Positions 43,557 through 51,847 of a stretch of DNA of 64,000 nt are shown here, in pieces. The stretch is from the NCBI GenBank assembly GCA_965198895.1, contig OZ240676.1:4402001-4466000 (forward strand). The letters run 5' to 3'. A program made the position numbers and the translations under genes. Below the pieces are notes generated by a model. It did not search any database. It saw only the letters and a list, made by a program, of their open reading frames with translations, and was not told the origin of the DNA. The first letter of the stretch is position 1. Every line of letters begins with the position of its first letter. Source of the stretch: LMUY01 sp965198895 (lineage in GTDB: Bacteria > Pseudomonadota > Alphaproteobacteria > Acetobacterales > Acetobacteraceae).

Positions 43557-44273
43557 ATGACCCTCATCGACGACAGTGCCCTCGTCCTGTTCAGCGGCGG
43601 GCAGGATAGCGCCACCTGCTTGGCCTGGGCGCTGGAGCGGTTCGGCCGGGTCGAAACGCTCGGCTACGATTACGGCCAGCGCCACGTGATCGAACTGCAG
43701 GTGCGCGAGGCCGTGCTGGAAGGCCTGCGCGCGATGAACCCGCTCTGGGCGGCCCGGCTCGGCGACGATCACGTGCTGCCGTTGGCCACGCTGGGCGCAT
43801 TGTCCGAAACCTCGCTCACCCGGGAACGCGCGATCACGGTGGCGCAGAGCGGCTTGCCCTCCACCTTCGTGCCGGGCCGCAACCTGCTGTTCTTCACCTA
43901 TGCGGCGGCGCTCGGGTATCGCCGCGGGTTGCGCCACATCGTCGGGGGCATGTGCGAGACCGACTATTCCGGCTACCCGGACTGCCGCGACGACACGCTC
44001 AAAGCGCTGCAGGTGGCGCTCAGCCTGGGGATGGACCAGCGCATCGTGCTGCACACGCCGCTGATGTGGCGCGACAAGGCCGCCACCTGGGACCTGGCCC
44101 AACGGCTCGGCGGCGAGGCGTTGGTGCAGTTGATCGTCGAGGGCACCCATAGCTGCTACCTGGGCGACCGCGAGCACCGGCACGATTGGGGCTATGGCTG
44201 CGGCACCTGCCCGGCCTGCGAGCTGCGGGCAGCGGGGTGGCAGGGATACCAACGATCCCGCCATGCTGCCTGA
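43557..44273 (+). CDS. queC: 7-cyano-7-deazaguanine synthase
   Basis: 238 residues from ATG 43557. PP-loop LFSGGQDSATCLAW near residue 12, GYDYGQRHVIEL, FVPGRNLLFFTYAAA and the zinc ligands CYLGD...CGTCPAC near the end. It makes preQ0 from 7-carboxy-7-deazaguanine for queuosine tRNA modification. Overlaps the following GNAT start by 11 bp. Confidence 0.96.
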   Translation: MTLIDDSALVLFSGGQDSATCLAWALERFGRVETLGYDYGQRHVIELQVREAVLEGLRAMNPLWAARLGDDHVLPLATLGALSETSLTRERAITVAQSGLPSTFVPGRNLLFFTYAAALGYRRGLRHIVGGMCETDYSGYPDCRDDTLKALQVALSLGMDQRIVLHTPLMWRDKAATWDLAQRLGGEALVQLIVEGTHSCYLGDREHRHDWGYGCGTCPACELRAAGWQGYQRSRHAA

Positions 44274-44783
44274 TCCGTTCACCACCGCCAGGCTGACCTT
44301 CAGGCCGCTGACCGAAGCGGACGCCCAACCGATCTTCGACACCTATGCGCAGGATCGGGAGGTCGCCCGCTACCTGACCTGGCGTCCCCACAGTTCGGTT
44401 GCCGAAACGGAGGCCTATGTCGCGTCCGCCCTCGCGGCCCGGTCCCGAACCTATTTGCTTCGGGACCGGGCAACGGGCGGCTGCACGGTGTGTTCGAGCT
44501 GCGCCAACCCGCGTTGCATCATCTCGGCTATGGCTACCTTCTGGCGCGGCCGTCCTGGGGCAACGGCTTGATGACCGAAGCCTTGTCCGCCGTGGTCGAA
44601 TGGGGTCTCCGTCAATCCGGCGTATGGCGCATCGGCGACGTTTGCGACGTGGACAATCTTGCTTCGGCCCGGGTGATGGAGAAGGCAGGTCTTGCACGCG
44701 AGGCGCTGTTACGCCGCTGGTCTGTCCACCCCAACGTCGCCGACGAGCCGCGGGACTGCTTCAGCTACGCGAAGTGCAAGTGA
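44263..44783 (+). pseudogene. RimJ/RimL-type GNAT acetyltransferase, frameshifted
   Basis: Frame 1 from ATG 44263 gives MLPDPFTTARLTFRPLTEADAQPIFDTYAQ... up to RDRATGG, then nonsense. The -1 frame continues with HGVFELRQPALHHLGYGYLL, the acetyl-CoA loop SWGNGLMTEALSAVVEWGL and NLASARVMEKAGL to a stop at 44783. One extra G in the GGG run at 44475..44477 restores a normal protein of about 173 residues. Real frameshift or a homopolymer sequencing error. Confidence 0.72.
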
Positions 44784-45215
44784 GCCACGTCCTTCGGGTC
44801 GAACGCCCCTTGTGCGGCGCTTCGGTCGGCTATGGGAGGGTATGGTGGCAAGCGGAGTGCGCCGGGAGACCGGCAAGGAGTATGTGGTGCAAGTCCACTG
44901 CGATGAAGGGGTAGCGACCCACATCGGCCCTGAGCCGTGCGGCGTCACTCGCGAGGGTGGCGTTGAAGCGTCGGTAGGGGAGCGTGCAGGCCAGCCATTG
45001 AGCCGCGAAATCCACGAAACTCGGGTGCCGACGCAGTTCTGCTGGCGGAAGGCAACACGGACGGGTGCGACATCGCAAGCACCCGGACGACCCGGCGCGG
45101 TCGGAGACCCTGGCATGCACGGACGCTCTTTGCACGGGAACCGGGAGGTCTCATCGCCGACCTTGGACGGTCCGCCGTCCCTGGTCCGTATCGGGAAGGC
45201 GAGGAGCCGAAGCCG

Positions 45216-46694
45216 ATGATGCACGGCGGTGAGAAGTCAGACCTCGCCATAGTAGCGATGAAGCGGCCGAACAAAGCCGGGCGACCGGCGGCGGAGGCGG
45301 TGGAGCCAAGGGCGGGGACCAAGGGGAACGCGGGCCAGCAAAGCACGCTCCGGACACAGATCCGGGCAGGCGTGTCCCAGGCGCTGGACCGCGTGCGGCA
45401 TGCCGCAAGGCACAGGAAGAAGGAGCGGTTCACCGCACTGCTGCACCACGTCAGCGTCGATACACTCCGGACCGCGTTCTACGCGCTGAAGCGCAAAGCG
45501 GCCCCCGGCGTGGATGGCCTGACGTGGCAGGAGTATGAGGCGGATCTCGAGCGCAGGCTCGTAGATTTGCATGGCCTCGTCCACCGTGGGGCCTATAGGC
45601 CTCAGCCGTCCCGACGGACCTACATCCCGAAGGCGGACGGGCGGCAACGGCCATTGGCGATTGCGGCCTTGGAGGACAAGATCGTCCAGGGCGCCACCGT
45701 CATGGTGCTCAACGCCATCTATGAGGAGGACTTCCTCGGGTTCAGCTACGGGTTCCGACCCGGACGCGGACCGCACGATGCGTTGGACGCCCTGATGGTG
45801 GGCATCACCACCCGCAAGGTGAACCACATCCTGGACGCCGATATCCGGTCGTTCTTCGACATGGTGAGCCAAGACCGGCTCGTCCAGTTCGTCGAGCACC
45901 GGGTTGGCGACCCGCGCATCATCCGCCTGATCCGGAAGTGGTTGCAGGCGGGTGTTCTGGAAGATGGAGCCGTCACGGTCAGTGACAGGGGAACGGGGCA
46001 AGGATCGGTGGCATCACCGCTGCTTGCCAACATCTACCTGCACTACGTGTTCGACCTCTGGGCGGAGCGCTGGCGACGGCGCGAGGCCACCGGCGACATG
46101 GTCATCGTGCGCTATGCCGATGATCTGGTGATCGGCTTCCAGCACGAGGACGACGCTCGTCGTTTCCTCGATGCCTTGCGCGGACGGTTCGAGGAGTTCG
46201 CGCTATCGCTCCATCCGGACAAGACCCGCCTGATCGAGTTCGGTCGCCATGCGGCGGCCCGACGCGCCCAGCGTGGTCTCGGCAAGCCGGAGACGTTCGA
46301 CTTCCTTGGGTTCACCCTCATCTGCAGCCGCAGTCGCGGCGGGTCCTTCCTGCTCAAGCGGAAGACCCGGCGGGACCGCGTGAGGGCGAAGCTCGCGGAG
46401 GTCAAGGTGGAGCTGCGGCGACGGATGCACCAGACAATCCCGGAACAAGGGGATTGGCTGGCGCAGGTGCTCAGGGGCGTCTTCGCCTACTACGCCGTGC
46501 CGACCAACTTCGCGGCACTGGCAGATTTCAGGGCGCAGGTCGTCTGGCTATGGCGTCGGGCACTCCGACGACGAAGCCAGAAGGATGGCACGCTGTGGGA
46601 TCGCATGACGAAGCTTGCCAATGACTACCTCCCGAAACCGAGGATCCTTCATCCCTGGCCAAACCAGCGGTTCGCCGCCAAACACTCGAGGTAG
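45216..46694 (+). CDS. ltrA: Group II intron reverse transcriptase/maturase
   Basis: 492 residues. RT core: FYALKRKAAPGVDGLTWQEY, YIPKADGRQRPLAI, SYGFRPGRGPHDALDAL, the YADD catalytic box (near residue 300) and QGSVASPLLANIYL; then a maturase thumb with DFLGFTLIC. No HNH endonuclease domain follows, as in several bacterial classes. It supports splicing and reverse transcription of the intron. Start ATG 45216 with a second ATG at 45219. Confidence 0.93.
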   Translation: MMHGGEKSDLAIVAMKRPNKAGRPAAEAVEPRAGTKGNAGQQSTLRTQIRAGVSQALDRVRHAARHRKKERFTALLHHVSVDTLRTAFYALKRKAAPGVDGLTWQEYEADLERRLVDLHGLVHRGAYRPQPSRRTYIPKADGRQRPLAIAALEDKIVQGATVMVLNAIYEEDFLGFSYGFRPGRGPHDALDALMVGITTRKVNHILDADIRSFFDMVSQDRLVQFVEHRVGDPRIIRLIRKWLQAGVLEDGAVTVSDRGTGQGSVASPLLANIYLHYVFDLWAERWRRREATGDMVIVRYADDLVIGFQHEDDARRFLDALRGRFEEFALSLHPDKTRLIEFGRHAAARRAQRGLGKPETFDFLGFTLICSRSRGGSFLLKRKTRRDRVRAKLAEVKVELRRRMHQTIPEQGDWLAQVLRGVFAYYAVPTNFAALADFRAQVVWLWRRALRRRSQKDGTLWDRMTKLANDYLPKPRILHPWPNQRFAAKHSR

Positions 46695-46727
46695 GAGCCG
46701 GATGCCTAAATTGGGCACGTCCGGATC
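46695..46727 (+). ncRNA. Intron domain V
   Basis: GAGCCGGATGCC / loop / GGGCACGTCCGGATC forms the conserved hairpin with the AGC catalytic triad near its 5' side and a CG bulge opposite. The following GC-rich hairpin (to about 46767) is domain VI with the branch-point region. Confidence 0.78.
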
Positions 46728-46781
46728 TGTGCGGGGGGCGCGGGGAAACTCGCGTCCCTACCGCGATCATGCGAGCAGAGT

Positions 46782-46869
46782 GTAGGGTGCAATGCGCTTT
46801 GGCATTGCACCAACGTACACCTCGATGGCGGCCTTGGGCGGTGCAATGCCAAAGCGCATTGCACCCTAC
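46782..46869. repeat. 30-bp perfect inverted repeat (REP-like pair)
   Basis: The arm 46782..46811 is exactly repeated in reverse at 46840..46869, with a 28-bp spacer. Each arm is also itself a hairpin (GGTGCAATGC with GCATTGCACC). It lies just downstream of the intron and 156 bp before the aminotransferase gene. Form is like bacterial REP pairs; no transposase is near. Confidence 0.92.
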
Positions 46870-47025
46870 GAGGAGGGTGTCGGCTTTCGGTCTTAGCCCG
46901 TCGGCATCGTCGGACGCCCGGCGTGGACGTCTGGATGGCCCGGCGCTAGCCTCCCGACGACTGGCGGGAGCACGGTCACCGCCGCCTGCTCCGAGCGGCT
47001 TGTTGGTCCCCGAAGGAGCGAGACG

Positions 47026-48324
47026 ATGCCAACCCATACCACGAGCGAGAAGCAGCACAGCCTGGCCGCGTTGGCGCACCGGGTGCTGCCCGCCGGCGGC
47101 TTCGGCAACATGGCGAGCGAAACCGTCATCCGCGAGGGGCGGGGTGGCCGGGTGTGGGATGTTAGCGGCAACGAGTATGTCGACTACCTGCTCGGCTCCG
47201 GCCCCATGCTGGTCGGCCACGCGCATCCCGAGGTGAACGCCGCCGTGGTGGAGCAGGTCGGGTTAGGCTCCACCTTCTTCGCGAACAACGAGCACGGCAT
47301 CCTGCTGGCCGCCGCGATCGTGGACGCGGTGCCCTGCGCCGACCAGGTGCGCTTCGCCAGCAGCGGCACCGAGGCGGACGCCTATGCGATGCGGCTGGCC
47401 CGCGCGTTCCGCCGCCGCAGCAAGATCCTGAAGTTCGAAGGCGGCTACCATGGCATGAGCGATTGGGGCCTGCTCAGCCTGTGGCCGAAGGAGCCGAGCA
47501 ATTCCGGACGCGCCGTGCCGGACACCGCGGGCATCCCGGCGAGCGTGGCCGACGAGATGCTGGTGGCGCCGTTCAACGACCTGGCCGCCGCCCGCGACCT
47601 GATCCACGCGCATCGCGAGGACCTGGCCGGCGTGATCGTGGAGCCGATGCAACGCCTCGTGCCGCCGGCGCCGGGCTTCCTGCAGGGGCTGCGCGACATC
47701 ACCGAGGAATACGGCATCCCGCTGATCTTCGACGAGGTGGTCACCGGGTTCCGCCTGTCGTATGGCGGCGCGCAGGACTATTACGGTGTGGTGCCGGACA
47801 TCTGCACCCTGGGCAAGGTGATCGGCGGCGGCTTTCCGCTCTCGGCGGTTGTGGGCCGGGCCGAAATCATGGCGCATTTCGACGTCGACAAAGCGGGGCC
47901 GGGCGGCTTCATGCCGCAGATCGGCACGCTCAGCGGCAACCCGGTGGCGGCCGTCGCCGGGCTGGCCACGCTGCGGATCCTGCAGCGGCCCGGCGCCTAC
48001 GAACGCATTTTCGCCACCGGCCGCGCGGTGTGGGCGGGGATGGCGGCCGCACTGCACGATGCCGGGTTGCAAGCGCTGGTGGTGGGCGAGCCCGCGATGT
48101 TCGATGCGCTGTTCACCACGCGCACCACCGTCACCGATTACCGCGGCTCGATGGACGTCGACCGCACGCTGAGCCGACGCTTCAACGACCTCGTCCGCGC
48201 GAACGGCGTGTTCAAAAGCGACAACAAGATGTACATCTCGTTAGCGCATGACGAGCGGGACGTGCAGGACACCGTCGCCGCGTTCACCGATGCGGCCCGG
48301 CAGCTCGCCTCCGAAATGGCGTGA
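47026..48324 (+). CDS. Class III aminotransferase (glutamate-1-semialdehyde aminomutase-like)
   Basis: 432 residues. PLP fold marks: GSGPMLVGHAHPEV, RFASSGTEADAYAMRLARAF, GGYHGMSDWG, IPLIFDEVVTGFR and TLGKVIGGGFPLSAV with the PLP Lys. It resembles HemL-type aminomutases, but the exact substrate is open and heme genes are not adjacent. GAAGGAGCGAG precedes the ATG. Confidence 0.92.
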   Translation: MPTHTTSEKQHSLAALAHRVLPAGGFGNMASETVIREGRGGRVWDVSGNEYVDYLLGSGPMLVGHAHPEVNAAVVEQVGLGSTFFANNEHGILLAAAIVDAVPCADQVRFASSGTEADAYAMRLARAFRRRSKILKFEGGYHGMSDWGLLSLWPKEPSNSGRAVPDTAGIPASVADEMLVAPFNDLAAARDLIHAHREDLAGVIVEPMQRLVPPAPGFLQGLRDITEEYGIPLIFDEVVTGFRLSYGGAQDYYGVVPDICTLGKVIGGGFPLSAVVGRAEIMAHFDVDKAGPGGFMPQIGTLSGNPVAAVAGLATLRILQRPGAYERIFATGRAVWAGMAAALHDAGLQALVVGEPAMFDALFTTRTTVTDYRGSMDVDRTLSRRFNDLVRANGVFKSDNKMYISLAHDERDVQDTVAAFTDAARQLASEMA

Positions 48325-48405
48325 TGGCGCGGGCGGTCATGCGGCGGAAACTCCGCGGCTGCGGGGCCGTTTTGCAAGGCTCAGCCCCTTGCGCGGAGCA
48401 ACGCC

Positions 48406-48993
48406 ATGAAGCCGCCTGCCACCTCACTCGACAAGAACGGCAACCTTCTCGTGCACCCTGCCGGCCAAGTGCAACTCGGCCACCCGACCACCCTGTATGA
48501 CCCGAATATCCATGACGATCAGATCGTCGTGATGTTCGAGACGTGGGCCGATGCCCAGGCGGCACTCGACCGGCTCGAGGCGGAGGGGATCGCCGCGGGC
48601 GCATCGATCACCGATCGCACGTCGGATGGTGCCAATGCCGGCGTGAACAGCGAAGGCGGCAATACCGGGCTATGGGGCAGCCTCAAGGGCCTGTTCGCGC
48701 CGGACGACGAGGTGCACGGCTATGCCGAGGGCGTGCGCCGCGGGCATGCGTTGCTGGTGCTGCACCCCGATCTGGATACTCGTGACCGGGTGATCCAGGT
48801 GCTCGAGGCGTGCAACCCGATCAACTTCGACGCGCGTCTGGAGCAGTGGCGCACCGATGGCTGGAAGAACCTGCGGGCGCAGGAGGCGGCGACGATGGGC
48901 GCCGAATCGACCGCCCGGCCCCGCGTCGGGGTGCGCGACGAAACGCTCGGCAGCGGCTCGATCCGCCGCTACTACGCCCCCCGCACGCCGTAG
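48406..48993 (+). CDS. Hypothetical stress-type protein
   Basis: 195 residues. An N-terminal QIVVMFETWADAQAALDRLEA and GYAEGVRRGHALLVLHPD recall the N-terminal domain of general stress/YsnF-like proteins (a beta-alpha fold with a helix of DAQAAL type). No YsnF tail is present. The C terminus is polar with Arg/Tyr. Role unknown. Confidence 0.7.
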   Translation: MKPPATSLDKNGNLLVHPAGQVQLGHPTTLYDPNIHDDQIVVMFETWADAQAALDRLEAEGIAAGASITDRTSDGANAGVNSEGGNTGLWGSLKGLFAPDDEVHGYAEGVRRGHALLVLHPDLDTRDRVIQVLEACNPINFDARLEQWRTDGWKNLRAQEAATMGAESTARPRVGVRDETLGSGSIRRYYAPRTP

Positions 48994-49003
48994 CGGTCGA
49001 TCC

Positions 49004-49031
49004 TATCCTCCCCCTCGAGTGGGGGAGGCTG
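49004..49031. terminator. Palindromic repeat between convergent genes
   Basis: CCTCCCCCTCGAGTGGGGGAGG is a near-perfect stem between two converging genes. It belongs to the CTCCC/GGGAG family and could end transcripts from either side, though no T-run follows. Confidence 0.45.
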
Positions 49032-49038
49032 ATAGTGG

Positions 49039-49206
49039 CTAGGCTGCCATGTGCAGCGGAACGGGGGGGTCGGTTTCCGGGTCCGGATCACCACCGGGCG
49101 GCGGCAACTCCACCGGGGTCGGCATCGGGCCATCCGGATCGTCCATCGGAGGGGGGATCGGCTGGCCCGGCGGCGGGACAGGCTCTGGCATTTGCGCGTG
49201 GCGCAT
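49039..49206 (-). CDS. Small proline-rich protein
   Basis: 55 residues from ATG 49206, preceded by GAAGGAAG. The composition is about 40% Pro with Asp/Glu/Gly (PEPVPPPGQPIPPPMDDPDG and similar), likely extended and disordered. No family assigned. Converges with the stress-type gene. Confidence 0.6.
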   Translation of the reverse strand: MRHAQMPEPVPPPGQPIPPPMDDPDGPMPTPVELPPPGGDPDPETDPPVPLHMAA

Positions 49207-49312
49207 AAGCGCTTCCTTCTTATTGTCGTCACTCGCAATCTGGCATGACGCCGGGTGTCGCTGCACCATGATATGGCAGCTCGCTCGGTCGGGAGCGGGG
49301 CGGCGTCACGAT

Positions 49313-49951
49313 TCAGGCGGGCAGGGCGCGGATTCGACGCATCAGCCACAGCCCGAGCAGCGACGCCAACACGAACAGACCGGCCGCGAGCACCAACTGC
49401 TCGGTACGGTCCACGCGCACGCCGCCGCCCAGCAGGGCGAACACGATGGTTTGCGGAATGTAGCCGATCAGCGATGCCAGCAGAAACGGGCCCATCGCCA
49501 CGGCGGACACGCCCGCAAGCAGGTTCAGCAGGATGTTGCTGCCGACCGGCAGCAGCCGCAGCGTCAGGGTGGCGCCGAACGGATGCCGGCTGAGCTGCCC
49601 GTCCAAGCGGGCAAGCCGGCCGGTGATTCGGCGCGCCGCCCAGTCCCGCGCGACCAGGCGGGCCCAGAGGAAGTCGGCGGCGCACCCCACCACCTCCGCG
49701 GCCAGGGCGAGCACGACGCCCGACCAGGTCCCGAAGCCGAGTCCGGCGGCATAGGCCACGACCTGGCGCGGCACGCCCACGGCACAGGCGATGGCGGCGA
49801 ACAGCACGAACCCCGCCGGGCCGGCCTGGGCCGGTGCATCCAGCGCGCTCCTCCCCCAGCCGCTGCGCAGCGCGAGCCCGGCGATCAGCAGGCCGCCGAG
49901 CAGGAGCACCGGTTTCCAAAGCAGGCCGACGACGCGGGCCGATCCGGTCAG
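49313..49951 (-). CDS. SNARE-associated/TVP38-type membrane protein, CTG start proposed
   Basis: About 212 residues, five to six hydrophobic helices. GVPRQVVAYAAGLGFGTWSG and LRLLPVGSNILLNLLAGVSAV are the paired loops of the DedA/TVP38 family. CTG 49951 lies in the glycosyltransferase stop (CTGA), with CGGAGGG 7 bp before; GTG 49909 has no ribosome-binding site. Members are thought to move lipids between leaflets. Coupling to a glycosyltransferase suggests a lipid-linked sugar role. Confidence 0.85.
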   Translation of the reverse strand: MTGSARVVGLLWKPVLLLGGLLIAGLALRSGWGRSALDAPAQAGPAGFVLFAAIACAVGVPRQVVAYAAGLGFGTWSGVVLALAAEVVGCAADFLWARLVARDWAARRITGRLARLDGQLSRHPFGATLTLRLLPVGSNILLNLLAGVSAVAMGPFLLASLIGYIPQTIVFALLGGGVRVDRTEQLVLAAGLFVLASLLGLWLMRRIRALPA

Positions 49952-50679
49952 GGCGAGCCCTCCGGGATCTCCACGATGGGGCGTTTCCAGCGCCGCTGGA
50001 GCCAGTAGACGCCGGCCAGGTCGAAGATCCCGACCCAGAGCCGGTCCAACGTGCCGTAGTTGGACTGGCCCCGGACCCGTGGACGGTGATTGACCGGCAC
50101 CGACACGACGCGGCCGCCCTCGCGGATGAACAAGGCCGGCAGATAGCGGTGCATGTGATCGAAATGCGGCAGGGCCAGGAACGCCTCGCGCGGGAACACC
50201 TTCAGGCCACAACCGGTGTCGGGCGTGGCATCCCCCAGCAGCTTGGCGCGGATGCCATTCGCCCAGCGGGAGGCCAGGCGCTTGGTTTGGGAGTCGCGTC
50301 TTGTCACGCGGTGGCCGGCCGTCAGCACCAGGCCGGTCGCGGCTTGCGCCTGGGCGAGCAAGGCCGGGATATCCGCCGGGTCGTTCTGCCCGTCGCCATC
50401 GAGCGTGGCGATCCAGGGCGCGCGGGCGGTCCGAACGCCGGTCAAGATCGCGGCACTTTGCCCGCAGGCGGTCCGGTGCCGGCGAATGACCAGTGGAACC
50501 GTGCCCTGAAGCACCGATAGACTTTGCGCAGTCGTATCGGTACTGCCATCGTCCACATAGACGATCTCGTGGGGGATATCCGCCAAAGCGGCCTCAATTT
50601 CAGCGATCAGCGGCGCAATATTCGGGCCCTCGTTTCGGACGGGCACGACAACGGAGAGGAGGGGATTGCGTTCGGTCAT
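49948..50679 (-). CDS. Family 2 glycosyltransferase (dolichol-phosphate-mannose synthase-like)
   Basis: 243 residues from ATG 50679. LLSVVVPVRNEGPNIAPLI, YVDDGSTDTTAQ and ATLDGDGQNDPADIP are the nucleotide-sugar signatures. VNHRPRVRGQSNYGTLDR follows, typical of polyprenyl-phosphate sugar transferases. No C-terminal membrane helices are encoded. It overlaps the TVP38-type gene. Confidence 0.93.
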   Translation of the reverse strand: MTERNPLLSVVVPVRNEGPNIAPLIAEIEAALADIPHEIVYVDDGSTDTTAQSLSVLQGTVPLVIRRHRTACGQSAAILTGVRTARAPWIATLDGDGQNDPADIPALLAQAQAATGLVLTAGHRVTRRDSQTKRLASRWANGIRAKLLGDATPDTGCGLKVFPREAFLALPHFDHMHRYLPALFIREGGRVVSVPVNHRPRVRGQSNYGTLDRLWVGIFDLAGVYWLQRRWKRPIVEIPEGSP

Positions 50680-50773
50680 TCGGCGGCGGGACGTAGCACT
50701 CGCGCGAACGTGGCGCAAAAACCCGGTTTAGGACTCTGCCAATTATTGCAAAACGTCTCTATGGATGTGAGCG

Positions 50774-51847
50774 ATGCCGTTCGATCTCGACCTTCCCCAT
50801 CACCGCGTAGAGACCCAGCGTGACACACGGAACCGCCACCTGGTGGCTTGGTGGCTGTTCACGGTGTGTGCGATGCTTTGGGTCATGATCGTGCTCGGCG
50901 GGGCGACGCGGCTGACCGGGTCGGGCCTGTCCATCATGGAGTGGGCGCCGTTGTCCGGTGCGCTTCCGCCCATGTCCGACGCCGAGTGGAAGCGGCTGTT
51001 CGCACTCTACCAGCAGATCCCGCAATATGCCCTGGTCAACCAGGGGTTCGGTCTCGACGGGTTCAAGCACATCTTCTGGCTGGAATGGAGCCACCGCCTC
51101 TGGGGGCGGCTGATCGGGCTCGTGTTCCTGGTGCCGCTGATCGTGCTGACGGTGCGGGGGGCGATCCGGCGTGGCCTATGGCTTCGGCTGGCCGGGCTGT
51201 TCGTGCTCGGCGGGCTGCAGGGGGCGGTCGGCTGGTTCATGGTCGCGTCCGGTTTCGCGGCGGACAGCACCGCCGTGTCGGCCTACCGGCTGGTGGCCCA
51301 TCTCGCATTGGCCTTGTTATTGTATACGGCGATCCTGTGGACCGCTCTGGGCGTGCTGCGACCCGGCGGGCCCGCGACGCGCCGGGACCGGGCGTTGGGC
51401 TGGCTGCTGACGATCGCGTCCGTGCTGCTGCCGCTGACGATCGTGGCTGGCGGGTTCGTCGCCGGGCTGCATGCCGGCCTGATCTACAACACCTTTCCAT
51501 GGATGGGCGACGGGCTGGTCCCGCCGGACTACGCGGCCCTGCAGCCATTCGCGCGCAACCTGACCGAGAACATTCCTGCCGTGCAGTTCGATCACCGCCT
51601 GTTGGCTACGGCCACGGCTATCGTGGTGGCCGCCGCGGCCTGGGTCGGCACCCGAAATGGCCAGCCGCGCGGCGTGAGGCTGGCGGCACTCTGCATGGGC
51701 CTCGCCGTTGCGGCCCAGTACTGCCTAGGGGTCGCCACGCTGCTGTGGGTCGTTCCGGTCGGTTTGGCCACCGCCCACCAGGGCGTCGCCATCCTGCTGC
51801 TGACGGCGACCGTGGTCACCATCCATTTGCGCCGGCGGCTTCCGTGA
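50774..51847 (+). CDS. ctaA: Heme A synthase (COX15/CtaA)
   Basis: 357 residues, eight membrane helices. Heme-ligand histidines are in EWSHRLWGRLIG, VAHLALALLLY, FDHRLLATATA and TAHQGVAILLL; IVLGGATRLTGSGLSIMEW is the N-terminal motif. It oxidises heme O to heme A for cytochrome oxidase. The stop overlaps the next GTG (GTGA). Confidence 0.96.
   Translation: MPFDLDLPHHRVETQRDTRNRHLVAWWLFTVCAMLWVMIVLGGATRLTGSGLSIMEWAPLSGALPPMSDAEWKRLFALYQQIPQYALVNQGFGLDGFKHIFWLEWSHRLWGRLIGLVFLVPLIVLTVRGAIRRGLWLRLAGLFVLGGLQGAVGWFMVASGFAADSTAVSAYRLVAHLALALLLYTAILWTALGVLRPGGPATRRDRALGWLLTIASVLLPLTIVAGGFVAGLHAGLIYNTFPWMGDGLVPPDYAALQPFARNLTENIPAVQFDHRLLATATAIVVAAAAWVGTRNGQPRGVRLAALCMGLAVAAQYCLGVATLLWVVPVGLATAHQGVAILLLTATVVTIHLRRRLP

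Larger units (their letters stand above)
44857..46767 (+). mobile_element. Group II intron with maturase
   Basis: The element begins at GTGCGCC (44857), runs through a structured non-coding 5' part, a reverse-transcriptase/maturase gene and a domain V/VI 3' end finishing near CCGCGAT (46767). The boundaries are read from motif likeness to known introns of this kind, not from an empty site, so they may be off by some bases. It sits about 75 bp after the broken GNAT gene and before the 30-bp inverted repeat. Confidence 0.82.
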
